Below are positions 1 through 9,839 of a stretch of 64,000 nt of DNA, piece after piece; position 1 is the stretch's first letter, and every line of letters starts with the position of its first letter. The notes under the pieces were generated by a model. That model was not told the origin of the DNA and did not search any database. It saw only the letters and a list, made by a program, of their open reading frames with translations. The translations under genes were made by a program, and so were the position numbers. Source of the DNA: Penicillium oxalicum (taxonomy: Eukaryota > Ascomycota > Eurotiomycetes > Eurotiales > Aspergillaceae); assembly GCF_001723175.1 (NCBI RefSeq), contig NC_064650.1, forward strand, positions 3,534,001-3,598,000, given 5' to 3'.

Positions 1-337
1 TCCCCGGGGCGAATCTTAACTGGCGCAACGCATTTCGCATGATCGCATTTGCCTCTTGAGCCCACCTCCTGAACCTCAATGAGGCCGAAGAATTAAATCT
101 GCTTCTGCGAATAACTGATTGTCATGGAATAGCTTATCCACTGATCGCACCTTCACCGCTTCGCTGCTTCACCACTAGCGTCACCACATTCCGTCAAGCG
201 TCGGAAGTGGCCTCCTTCCCCTCAACAATGCGAATGACAATTGCCCGTCCCCTCGGCGCTCGCAAGGTGGCTTGAGAAGCCAACGACCCAGAAGAATAAC
301 ATCCGCAGATATCTTGAATCTTGCAGAGCTTACGGTT
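1..337. other. Intergenic, upstream of the TAPT1-family gene
   Basis: No gene is supported here. An open frame extends upstream of the first ATG of the next gene to a TTG at 272, but no ATG lies in it, so this is read as promoter and 5' leader. Confidence 0.5.
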
Positions 338-3300
338 ATGACATCCACGAGTGAGACTCCCGGGGCTTCTCCGAGCAAGGAGCTCAACGGCCGAAAGCCC
401 CGGACCCTGTTCGACAAAACAAGGGAAATTATTTATGAGGATGAACAGACTGAGCGGCGGAGCTCAGATAACTGGATATCGCCAGAACGCGACATTGATC
501 AGGACCTCTCATGCAAGAAGAAACTCGATCTACAATGTGTCAAGGCTGGTGCTGATGACACGAAACAAAGCGAAGTGGGAGACAAGTTAGCCCTTCCAAA
601 ACAGCAACCTGGCCACAGTGAAGGCCTTGGCATCCTCGTCCAAATCTCGCCGGATGATACGACAGAATCCGGTCGGGCGACTTTCTTCGAAGGCTCCAAA
701 ATGAAAGCTGCTTTGGCCGGACTCGCTGCAGAAGCGCCACTTCAAGTTGACGATGACAAGGATCCGATTCCGAAGTTGCCATCTGATAAAATACAAGAGC
801 TCATAAGCTTTCCGGATTCTATTCCGTATCGGGCAGCAAGTTCAGAGGCTGATGCCGTACCAAAAATCAATACGGAGAATCACCATGGGAATAGAACCAT
901 TCGTCCTGAGACAAGAGAGTCAATACTACAGTCTCTTAGTGAAGCCTCAATCCTCGATGATAACTTCAAAGCCAGGACGGCAAAGAGCTCCCCGTTGGAA
1001 GCACCATCGCTATCTGCCAACTTGGCGCTGCCCAAGACTACCGCAAATGGCTACGTCCGCAACCGCCCCCATACTTCTAGAACGGTTTCAACTCCTGGTT
1101 TGTCACGGCCGCCTCCTCCGCAAGCGCAAAACGAAAGAGTAACGCAGACATGGGCATCACGGTCTCGACAAGAGAGGACCTCACTCGATAGAGATACCAA
1201 TGGTCATCTGGCGGCATCGCCTCATCTCGTAGAGTCCCCTGCGCCTCCTCTAGCGCCTGCTTCAATCCCTATTCCTCCCGCTTCCCTACCTACCTACCTT
1301 CAACTGGAACTTGCATCTGGACGGCCATCTCCTCTGTACATCTATCGGCCTTCATCCAATGACTTTCCATATGAATCTTCCAGCGCGAAGATTGAACGAT
1401 TGATAAATTTTCTGATATTGCCTGGAGCCTTGGAACAGGCCTTGTGCTTTGGTTCTCTTGCATGTCTTGACTCATGGCTCTATTCTTTTACAATCCTTCC
1501 TCTGCGCTTTATCAAGGCTGTCTATATCCTGTGCGAGTCATGGGTGAAGAACCTCAACGCTGAATTTTGGTCCATCTTCAACTTTGTGGTCAGCGGAGTT
1601 GGCCGAGTTTGGAAGAGAAGGAATCAGCAAGGGGAAAGACATGAAAGCGAGTCTGACGCAGTTTCTCGCCTGCAGAGTGAGTCAACCACAGATCATGAGG
1701 TGGCAGCATCTATCGATCACGACTCGCGACATCGTGACTCTGAGCTCTCTAAGCGAAGACATCGTACTTCGCAATCTCGCCGACGCCATCGGCGAAAGAA
1801 GTCTATTCCTTCGACTCTCCTCCCAGACGACAAAGCAGATATTCTCACTGGGTTGCTCATGATAGCGACTTGTTGGGCGTTGATGTACTTTGACGCGAGT
1901 CGCATGTATCACTGGATTCGGGGACAAGCAGCCATCAAGCTTTATGTGATTTACAATGTGCTAGAAGTCCTCGACCGCTTGTTGGCTGCAATTGGGCAAG
2001 ATGTGCTTGAGTGTCTGTTCTCACGGGAGGCGCTCGAGCGTCGTCCCGATGGACGCAGCAAGATTTTGCGCCCGTTCGGGCTTTTCTTAGCGGCTCTTGT
2101 TTACACCGTTGCCCATGCGACGTCACTCTTCTCCCAGGTCATGACTTTGAATGTGGCGGTCAACTCGTACTCGAATGCCCTGATGACCCTTCTTTTATCC
2201 AACCAATTCGTCGAGATCAAATCGACCGTGTTCCGAAAGTTTGAGAAGGAGAATCTGTTCCAGTTGACCTGTGCCGATGTTGTCGAGCGATTCCAACTCT
2301 GGCTTATGCTCACCATCATTGCTTCACGCAATATAGTGGAGACGGGCGCTTTCAACTTTATCGGGGACCTTGGCTTGGGTTCTGGGTTTTCCGGGCAGGC
2401 CTCGCCCAGCACGAACAGCACTCCCCTATCGACTCCTCCCAGAAGCGCGTCGTCGATCCTGCCCCAGTCTTTCACATTCTTCCCCTCGTCGATTCTTGCA
2501 TCGGTCAGCAGTGTGAATTCTTTCTTGCCAACGTTGGGCCAGGTGCTGGGACCATTCTTGGTGGTACTCGGATCCGAAATGCTAGTTGACTGGCTTAAAC
2601 ATGCCTACATCAACAAGTTCAACAACTACCGTCCTGCCCTGTACGGCCGGTATCTGGACGTGCTCGCTAAGGATTACTACACCCATGCTTTCGGTGATCA
2701 GAACCTGACCCGCCGATTGGGTCTTCCTGTCATTCCGCTGTCGTGCCTCTTTATCCGTGTGTCAGTGCAGACGTACCAGATGTTCCTCGCCTCGATGCGT
2801 CCGCACAATCCGTCTTCAACTGCACTCACCTCGACATCCTTGGCAACGATACACCGAAATTATACCCCTGCACCACTCCCGTCCATGGTCCCTTTGACTC
2901 TGCGAAATGTCATCCCAGTATCAGTCGCTCATGTCACTTCATTTTTCAATACGCTGGTCGACAACGCCATGCCCTCCCCTGCTCAATCCGTGCAGATCTT
3001 TACCATCATACTTCTCCTCACGACATACATTGTCCTTTTGATTCTCAAACTCCTCCTAGGAATGGGGCTGCTCGCCTTTGCGCGCTCCCGCTACAAGCGG
3101 ATGAAGAATTCGGAAAACGAGTCTCGAAAGATCTCTTCTTCGGAAATGCCGGCTCACGATCCACCCGTTCGAAAGGACGGGTTCAATGTGGAAGGCAGCC
3201 GGCGTGCTGGAGGGTGGGGCATGGTCGAGCTTGGCGATGAGAAGCGTCGGTGGATATATGGCGACGACCCTGATGGTCTGCGGCGTGTGAAAGAGAAGGA

Positions 3301-3382
3301 GGACCGGGATAAAAATAAGGACAAGGATTTGAAGATAGATCACGTACATCGATATGAGATGGTGGCGAAGAAGATCTGGTGA
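338..3382 (+). CDS. TAPT1/Emp65-family (DUF747) multi-pass membrane protein
   Basis: An intronless frame of 1014 aa. The first ~350 residues are polar and low-complexity, probably disordered. The rest holds several hydrophobic segments separated by conserved blocks typical of the TAPT1 family: a YNVLEVLDRLLAAIGQD block, a stretch around SQVMTLNVAVNSYSNALMTLLLSNQF, then FRKFEKENLFQ and a VDWLKHAYINKFN block. A last strong membrane segment lies near residues 885-915 and is followed by a charged cytosolic tail rich in Lys and Asp. Yeast Emp65 and vertebrate TAPT1 are ER or cilium-associated membrane proteins; the biochemical role is not settled. The ATG at 338 is chosen because the frame upstream has no ATG. 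The family call is secure; the function is not. Confidence 0.88.
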   Translation: MTSTSETPGASPSKELNGRKPRTLFDKTREIIYEDEQTERRSSDNWISPERDIDQDLSCKKKLDLQCVKAGADDTKQSEVGDKLALPKQQPGHSEGLGILVQISPDDTTESGRATFFEGSKMKAALAGLAAEAPLQVDDDKDPIPKLPSDKIQELISFPDSIPYRAASSEADAVPKINTENHHGNRTIRPETRESILQSLSEASILDDNFKARTAKSSPLEAPSLSANLALPKTTANGYVRNRPHTSRTVSTPGLSRPPPPQAQNERVTQTWASRSRQERTSLDRDTNGHLAASPHLVESPAPPLAPASIPIPPASLPTYLQLELASGRPSPLYIYRPSSNDFPYESSSAKIERLINFLILPGALEQALCFGSLACLDSWLYSFTILPLRFIKAVYILCESWVKNLNAEFWSIFNFVVSGVGRVWKRRNQQGERHESESDAVSRLQSESTTDHEVAASIDHDSRHRDSELSKRRHRTSQSRRRHRRKKSIPSTLLPDDKADILTGLLMIATCWALMYFDASRMYHWIRGQAAIKLYVIYNVLEVLDRLLAAIGQDVLECLFSREALERRPDGRSKILRPFGLFLAALVYTVAHATSLFSQVMTLNVAVNSYSNALMTLLLSNQFVEIKSTVFRKFEKENLFQLTCADVVERFQLWLMLTIIASRNIVETGAFNFIGDLGLGSGFSGQASPSTNSTPLSTPPRSASSILPQSFTFFPSSILASVSSVNSFLPTLGQVLGPFLVVLGSEMLVDWLKHAYINKFNNYRPALYGRYLDVLAKDYYTHAFGDQNLTRRLGLPVIPLSCLFIRVSVQTYQMFLASMRPHNPSSTALTSTSLATIHRNYTPAPLPSMVPLTLRNVIPVSVAHVTSFFNTLVDNAMPSPAQSVQIFTIILLLTTYIVLLILKLLLGMGLLAFARSRYKRMKNSENESRKISSSEMPAHDPPVRKDGFNVEGSRRAGGWGMVELGDEKRRWIYGDDPDGLRRVKEKEDRDKNKDKDLKIDHVHRYEMVAKKIW

Positions 3383-4596
3383 GCTTGTCGCCAGCTGTCA
3401 TTATTATGAGTAGTGTATGTCAATTTCACTCTTTTACATATTCCTTTATCGCTGCCAGGAATGAAATAGCATGCTTGCTCTTGGATCTCGGGTGGGGCTT
3501 TTTCTCATTTCTCCACGTTGTCGACTGCGCCAACGTTGGGATTTTGCGTGGTTGAACTCGCCCTGGATGATTTGTCCGGAATGTGATGGTCTTCGATAGA
3601 GGCGATAGGATGTCTCAATGCTCATCCCTCCCCCCTGGAATAGTGGAACCTTACGAAACTGCCAAAATGAGATGAACATTGACATTCACAGACTAGAAAC
3701 AATTGATCTGTCGCCGGTGCATCGCAGAGCCGCTCCACACAGGTTGAGATTTTTTTTAATTCAAATTACCCTGAAGCAATTAAATAGATAGGCAATTCCT
3801 CCTAGGCCTTGACCGATATCATCAAGCCCTTGCTGGAGCAACACAAGCACTCGGCGATAGATAATTGATTTATCAACCATAGCTGATAGGACTGGTACAG
3901 TAGGTATTCTATTGAATTCCACGTTTTTAGCAGAGGCTTAGGTAGGGCATAGGTACTTTATGTACGGCGGGCTCTTACAGGATATCGGGCTTCATCTTGT
4001 TAATAATAGCCCGTTCAAATGATACAGTATCTCATAGGATGTCCTGTCCTGGTTCATATTCAAATAGGTATAATTTAGCAGATCTTTATTGCCCCGAGCT
4101 TCCATGACATTTAATTACTTTGACTCTTGAGGAAATCTAGAGAAGCAATTTAGGAAGCTGGAAGTTGGCAAATGAAAATTCGTATGGTCGTTTTCAACCC
4201 AAGAGGACTTTTCTTTTTTTTTTTAAAAAAAAAAAAATGAGACGTAGAATATCTGATGTTCGGAGTAAGGCCGGGATTCTCCTTCAACTATCAATTTTCA
4301 TCACAGTTAAGGTAGATCCTTTGTTGAGCCTGGGTGTGGTAGTGAAGATTTACAGTCCTGGGGTTTCAAGTGGCTGAAATGAAATTGACTTGTAAGGTTC
4401 TGATCAGAGCTCTTCCGTGTCAAGCATCTTCAGCTTGCAAGGGTGAGAATTTTTTTTTCTTCTTAAAGAATCTTTGATAAGAAAGTATCTCAAGCCTCAT
4501 TGGGATAGAGTTGTATTTATTTTCTAATGCTCTATGCACAAGATATTTTCATAAAAAAAGATGCTATGTGCTTTATCCGTTTATCCATCTCAGATC
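3383..4596. other. Intergenic (convergent), AT-rich, no gene seen
   Basis: This 1.2 kb stretch lies between two convergent genes. It contains a T-run directly followed by an A-run near 4204-4236, able to fold as a hairpin, and AT-rich 3'-UTR-like sequence. No ORF with recognisable content was found. Confidence 0.5.
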
Positions 4597-5713
4597 CTAG
4601 AAGTAGCCGGGGAACAACCACTCGAGCTTCTTCTTAGCCTCGGGACTCCAGTTGTTGTGGGAAGTGCTGACGCCAAACTTGATGGAACCAGCCAGGTGCT
4701 TGGCGTTGACCAAATCAGCATGCTCATCAGCGGCCAGCGCATCGAGAACAGCGGTCACAAAGCGGCGCGCATTGGCAGCGTTGGACTTCATGTTGCCCAT
4801 GACCATCTCAACGGTGACATCGGCAGAATCGTGCCAGCAGTCGTAGTCGGTAGACATGCAAATCATCTGGTAGGCAATCTCGGCCTCGCGAGCCAGCTTG
4901 GCCTCGGGGAGCACGGACATGTTGATCACACTGCCGCCCCAGGCGCGGTACATGTTGCTCTCGGCGCGAGTTGAGAATTGCGGACCCTCTGTGAGAAGGA
5001 AAGATGAGAAGAATTAGTCTATCTGATTTTGCATGGGATGAATCGGGGGATTTTTTTGCGAATCCTCGACTTACCCATGCAGACGATGGTACCACGGTCG
5101 TGCAAGACGACACCGTCACCCTCCAGACTGTGCCCGCACTCACGGACGACCTTGGCCATACCCTCATCGAAGGGGTCACCGAAAGGAACGTGAGCGACAA
5201 CGCCGCCCTCGAAGTAAGTCCATGGGCGGACACCCTTGGTGCGGTCGATGATCTGGTCCGGGACAACAAAGTCGCGAGGCTTAATGGCCTCCTGGAGACT
5301 ACCGACGGCAGAAAAGGCGATGATACTGCGGACACCGATCGAACGGAGAGCAGCGATGTTGGCACGAGCAGGAACCTCGTGAGGGGCAATCTGGTGGTGG
5401 AGACCGTGACGGCTCAGGAACGCGACCGCGACGGTCTTGTCGTTGTGCTTGCACTGGTGGTGCAGGATGGTAATCGGAGAGGAGGGCTCGCCCCAGGGAG
5501 TTGACACGTTCAACGAGGCAACCTGAGTGAATCCAGGCAGCTCACGAAGACCAGTGCCGCCGATGACGGCAATAGAGACGGGCCCTATCCAAGTCGCGCC
5601 TGTCAGCGCTGTCAAAAGGTGGGGTGAAGAGTGACTCCAGCAAGAGATGCAAGCTCCTCATAGGTACGTGAGAGAGAATACGGACCATCGTAGGAGGAAG
5701 GAAGAACGGCCAT
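4597..5713 (-). CDS. S-methyl-5'-thioadenosine phosphorylase (MTAP), methionine salvage
   Basis: Cleaves methylthioadenosine with phosphate to adenine and methylthioribose-1-phosphate, the entry step of the methionine salvage pathway. Three exons: 5713-5686, 5584-5075 and 4988-4597; the joined frame gives 309 aa. Exon 1 encodes only MAVLPSSYD plus one base; the first donor is GTCCGT (weak) and the second GTAAGT (consensus). Family motifs: VSIAVIGGTGL near the N-terminus (phosphate loop), FLSRHG, the block NIAALRSIGV, and exon 3 EGPQFSTRAES followed by WGGSVINMS, the substrate site of MTAP rather than PNP. The C-terminal part continues with the MSTDYDCW block seen in MTAPs. Yeast orthologue is Meu1. 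High confidence in both function and structure. Confidence 0.93.
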
Positions 5714-6275
5714 TCTGCGTGCTAATTGCTTCGCCGTCTCGATTCGTACAAAAGGCTTGGATATTGTCGAGAGAGAGCGAACGCTGGCCATCCAGCGCAT
5801 CTTGCGACAAATTTTAGATGGACTGCCCCGCTTTCATTGGGTCGGTAGCCCCACGTGTGCCTTTTATGCCTGAGGCCTTCCACGCGTTATCTGTTTCCGG
5901 TTAGACCGAGTTTTGTCGCGATCCACGCGCTCGATGACGTTGCAATGGTCAACTGGACAATCTATTCTAGTGATGCAGAAACTCGGAAGCATTCGAATTG
6001 TCGAGTCCATTGATTGAGGCCTCTTCTTAAAACCTCAAGCATTCTACTACCGAAAAGAGTCAGGTGTCTTAAAAATTTTTCATTCTTAATTTATCAGTTG
6101 CAATGGAGTTTCTGAGGTAAATCCCTCTTTTTTTCTGGTGACAGCCACTCTACTTCAAACGCTCGACGATAGTGAGCCGCCACGCAACTCGGCACGCAAT
6201 CTGCCATCTTCCGTATTCAATCTTTAAGCTTCAATTTTAAAAGTACATTTTCCCTGTGCCCCGAAAGCCAAATGA
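5714..6275. other. Intergenic: promoter of the MTAP gene
   Basis: 562 bp between the 3' end of the 6PGDH-like gene and the start of MTAP, both on the minus strand. No ORF of note. It should hold the MTAP promoter and the terminator of the upstream gene. Confidence 0.5.
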
Positions 6276-7829
6276 TCATGCAGGTTTCCACTCATAATGA
6301 TGGGGGCCCTTGTGAGTTGGACCAGGATCCTCTCCGGGCACACCTGGCTTGTTATAGCCATGCGAACCAAAGTAGTCCATTTGAGCCTCCATGAACTTGG
6401 TCGGAAGGGCGGTGCCTCCTGAATACTTGATATAGTCCAGGGTTGCGGAAAGGGCCGGGATATACTGATCGTACATGATCCCTTCCATGACGGTCGTCTT
6501 CAAGGCAGGCAGATTATTATGCAGCTCCTGGGCAACCTTGTCGATCAACTTCATGTTCATGATGTGTTTGTCGGCCGTGAGAGCCGGCTGCAAGAGATTC
6601 GCAATGTAATCTGACTGAATGATACAGCCTGCACGCCAGATCTGCAGACAATCTCCCATGTTGATTGCCCAGCCTTCGTCCTTGGATGCTCGGGCGATAA
6701 GCTCCAGCCCTTGACAGAAGGATGCGAGGAATGTGCAGTACACGGCTTTACGAAGCTTCTCCAGGACAGTGGCGCGATCTTTGATGTTTTCCATTTGTCG
6801 CGGAGTGGGCACTTGAAGCTTTTTAGAGACCTCCAGGCGCTCAGCACGATTCCCACTGGCAATGCGCATGTAGTGTGCCGCAGCAAGAGTGGGAGTGGAA
6901 ACATGTCGAGAGGCGGATTCCATCAAGGACCAGAGAGGCGTTCCCTCTGTGTTGTCGTCGTCCTGAACGACCTTGTCGAGCACATCGTCGAGGACATAGC
7001 CGTCACTGTCACTGGCACCTTCTCCTTTCCAGTCGCCCTTTTTGGTCTTCTTGATCCGCATGATATCGGCACCAATGTGGACCAAAAAGTTATTCCGCAA
7101 TTCGCCCTTGGAATTCCATTGCGTGAAGACGTCTCCAATCTGCTCATAGTCCAGTCCGAGACCGTAGTGCATGTATGACCACGCCTCGGCGAGCGCTGAC
7201 AGCATGCCACCCTCAATTCCATTATGGACCATTTTCACGAAATGACCAGATCCACCAGGTCCGATGCGCGTCACACACGGCTCTCCTGACTTGCGATCCT
7301 TGGCAGAATAGGCCTCCAGAAGTGGCATGACAAGATCCAAAGCTTTGATGTCACCTCCTGGCGACAGACTTGGACCTCGTCGTGCAGACTGATAGCCTCC
7401 AGACACGCCCATACCGATCCAATACACGCCGATATCTTCACATTCTCTCTGGCGTCGCTCAGTGCGGCGGTAGTTTTCATTTCCCCCATCCAGAATGATG
7501 TCGCCTCGTTTCAGGTCGGGTTTGATCAATTTCAGGACCGAATCTGCAGGCTCACCGTGAGTGATCGAAAACATGAACAATTTTCCGATTCCTTGGCCCT
7601 CCAGACTCTTGGTGAATTCGTTGATATCGGTGTAGCCCTGGATTTTGCCTTTCATGGTCGTGGACTTTTTCGTCCAGTCCATCACTTTTTCTACATTTCT
7701 CTTATCCACATCCCAGACAGAGACATCGAGTCCTAGTTCAGAAAAGGCAAAGGCCATCATGGAGCCCATGCTCCCAACTCCGACGACTCCAATGCGCTTG
7801 AAGTTTTTCGTGGGATCGGCGGACGGCAT
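6276..7829 (-). CDS. 6-phosphogluconate dehydrogenase-family paralogue with altered substrate pocket
   Basis: 517 aa from the ATG at 7829; an in-frame upstream ATG at 7889 would add 20 residues without family similarity. NAD(P)-binding motif IGVVGVGSMGSMM near residue 13; SGG substrate loop in GMGVSGGYQSARRG; catalytic-lysine block KMVHNGIEGGM (Lys, His, Asn and Glu kept); C-terminal all-helical domain with LQIWRAGCIIQS. Against canonical 6PGDH the Tyr after the catalytic Glu is Gly, the QKGTGKW signature is replaced by TEGTPLW, and the RDYFGAH motif reads MDYFGSH. Several phosphate-contacting residues therefore look lost. It is not the housekeeping pentose-phosphate enzyme, and may act on another sugar acid. 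It is divergent from the QutC-like gene, sharing a 618 bp promoter. Family certain, substrate unknown. Confidence 0.85.
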   Translation of the reverse strand: MPSADPTKNFKRIGVVGVGSMGSMMAFAFSELGLDVSVWDVDKRNVEKVMDWTKKSTTMKGKIQGYTDINEFTKSLEGQGIGKLFMFSITHGEPADSVLKLIKPDLKRGDIILDGGNENYRRTERRQRECEDIGVYWIGMGVSGGYQSARRGPSLSPGGDIKALDLVMPLLEAYSAKDRKSGEPCVTRIGPGGSGHFVKMVHNGIEGGMLSALAEAWSYMHYGLGLDYEQIGDVFTQWNSKGELRNNFLVHIGADIMRIKKTKKGDWKGEGASDSDGYVLDDVLDKVVQDDDNTEGTPLWSLMESASRHVSTPTLAAAHYMRIASGNRAERLEVSKKLQVPTPRQMENIKDRATVLEKLRKAVYCTFLASFCQGLELIARASKDEGWAINMGDCLQIWRAGCIIQSDYIANLLQPALTADKHIMNMKLIDKVAQELHNNLPALKTTVMEGIMYDQYIPALSATLDYIKYSGGTALPTKFMEAQMDYFGSHGYNKPGVPGEDPGPTHKGPHHYEWKPA

Positions 7830-8447
7830 ATTGAATAAAGGTTGGTTTCCTTTTGGAAACAAGGATGTTATGAAGGGGTCCTCCTGCAAAAGGAAGAAGT
7901 TCTGGCTATACTATCAGGTGTTGTAGATTGGCAAGACAAAATTCAAGCGAGTCGTTCGAGCGCTGACATGTCATGTAGATCAGTGACAGCAAGGATGCAG
8001 ATCACCACGGCTGAAAGGGATATATTTCTATTAACTTGGAAGATGTCTGGCCACCGGTGCAAACCTCCGGTGAGGCAGTGTAAGTATGTGGTCAGCGGCA
8101 ATCTCGATGAAAATCAACGGTGCATCACAATTCGCCGGACCAGTTCTTTTTTTCTCCTACAAGCGAGAGCTCCAATCGGTGACATCCGAGATGGGCTCAT
8201 ACGCTGAACACCAAATGATGTCGACTTGACGACAAGCCCGCCAACGGCCCGCGCACCTCACCACATCATTGCATCATGGGGAATCAACACACCAGACGCG
8301 TGACCGCGCCCACGAAGAGCTTCTTGTGTCGACCAGATCCAAGAACTCTCAATTTTCTTCAGGACAGTTGTCAGACTCATTTGCAAGGTGGTTCAAACCC
8401 AGAAAAGCCTGAATCCAACACAGCGTATATACACATCATCACCCGCA
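7830..8447. promoter_or_regulatory. Shared divergent promoter region (6PGDH-like / QutC-like)
   Basis: 618 bp between two divergently transcribed metabolic genes. No coding content was recognised. The arrangement permits co-regulation of the pair. No specific operator could be assigned by eye. Confidence 0.45.
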
Positions 8448-9594
8448 ATGGCGCCAATTACAGCCTTGTCGCTGCAACAGATCCCGCTATCCTACGCATC
8501 CTGCTCCATAGGATGCAGCGCGAGCGACACGCTGCCCCGGAAACTCGAAGCTATTGGCCGAGCAGGATTCACGGCGATCGAGCTTTCGTTTCCCGATATT
8601 TTGGACTACGCCGAACAAGTACTCGGGCATGAAGTTCCGCCAGATGATTATAAGAAATTGTCCGAAATCGGCAAAGAAATTCGCTCTCTTTGCAAAGCAA
8701 ACGGCCTGGCCGTCATGATGTTACAGCCTTTCTCCAATTTCGAAGGATGGCCCCAGGGTTCGAGGGAACGGAAAGAGGCCCGCGAAAGAGCCGAGGGTTG
8801 GATCGAAATTATGAAGGCTGTTGGAACGGATTTATTACAGGTTCGTCTGTCCCAAGCAGGTGACACGTTGGATTCAAAAAAAGGCGATTTGCCCAATGTC
8901 TGCTAAACGTATCACAACCAATGACTAGGTCGGCTCAACCGATTCACCAGCAGACAAAATCTCTACTGATCGTGCAGTGATCGTCTCCGACTTGCGCGAG
9001 CTGGGTACGATGCTCGCCGAGAATAATTTTCGCCTGGCCTATGAGAATTGGTGCTGGTCAACCCACGCGCCAGGCTGGAAGGAGGTCTGGGAGATTGTCC
9101 GCGACGTGGACATGCCTAATGTCGGTCTGTGCCTCGATACCTTCCAGACTGCAGGTAGCGAGTGGGCCGATCCCACTTCCTCGACAGGATTGATCGAGAA
9201 TGAACCCGCAGATCGAGTGTTGCAGAGGTTCGCCCGCAGCATGGATGAGCTGGCACACACGGTGCCCGCAGAGAAGATCTATCTTTTACAGATCTCAGAC
9301 GCATATAAAGTCTCCCCACCTTTGGAGAATAAGGACGTCAAGGGGCTGAGGCCACGCGCGCAGTGGAGCCACGATTACCGGCCGATGCCGTATGATGGTG
9401 GTTACCTCCCGATTGCGGATGTCGCGAGAGCGGTGTTGAAGACTGGCTTCCGGGGGTGGTTCTCCATGGAGATCTTCGATGCAGGTCCCCAGGGCAAGGG
9501 GAAGAAGTATGAGATGGAGCCCTTTGCCAAGAAAGCCATGGAAAATATGCAGAAACTTCTGCACAACTGCGTGACGGATACTGTAGATACTTGA
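8448..9594 (+). CDS. Xylose-isomerase-like TIM barrel enzyme, 3-dehydroshikimate dehydratase (QutC)-like
   Basis: Two exons, 8448-8840 and 8929-9594, joined in phase 0 across an 88 nt intron ending ACTAG; product 352 aa, the usual length of fungal 3-dehydroshikimate dehydratases. The N-terminal half has ELSFPDILDYAEQ and MMLQPFSNFEGW, and the C-terminal half YENWCWST, GLCLDTFQTAG and GWFSMEIFD. The expected metal ligands of this fold are present at about Glu170, Asp201, Gln252 and Glu312. Fungal QutC/Qa-4 converts dehydroshikimate to protocatechuate in quinate catabolism, but the same fold covers hydroxypyruvate isomerases and sugar epimerases. No other quinate gene is nearby; the divergent partner is a 6PGDH paralogue. 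The dehydratase label is therefore tentative while the fold is firm. Confidence 0.8.
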
Positions 9595-9839
9595 GCTGGA
9601 AATGGGCAATCGATCATCTTGTAAGGGAAGTCTTCGGAAAGTGGAAATCAATTGAGAAATATACTACATAAGCAAACACGTGATGGCTCGAGAACTTTTC
9701 TTTTGGTGCCATTCTAGAAAGGAGGGATTGGAATCAGAACGCCGGGGGTAAAATGCGAGGTGTGAAAACAACAGACAGGACGTGGTCGCTCCCAAGGATT
9801 CATCAGCCGTAAAAGGTCGGGTATAGTCAAAGGGCGTGC

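Noticed and set aside
4204..4236. T-run followed by A-run as a possible terminator or element end
   Set aside because: Simple sequence in a convergent 3' region; no flanking inverted repeats or target duplication seen.
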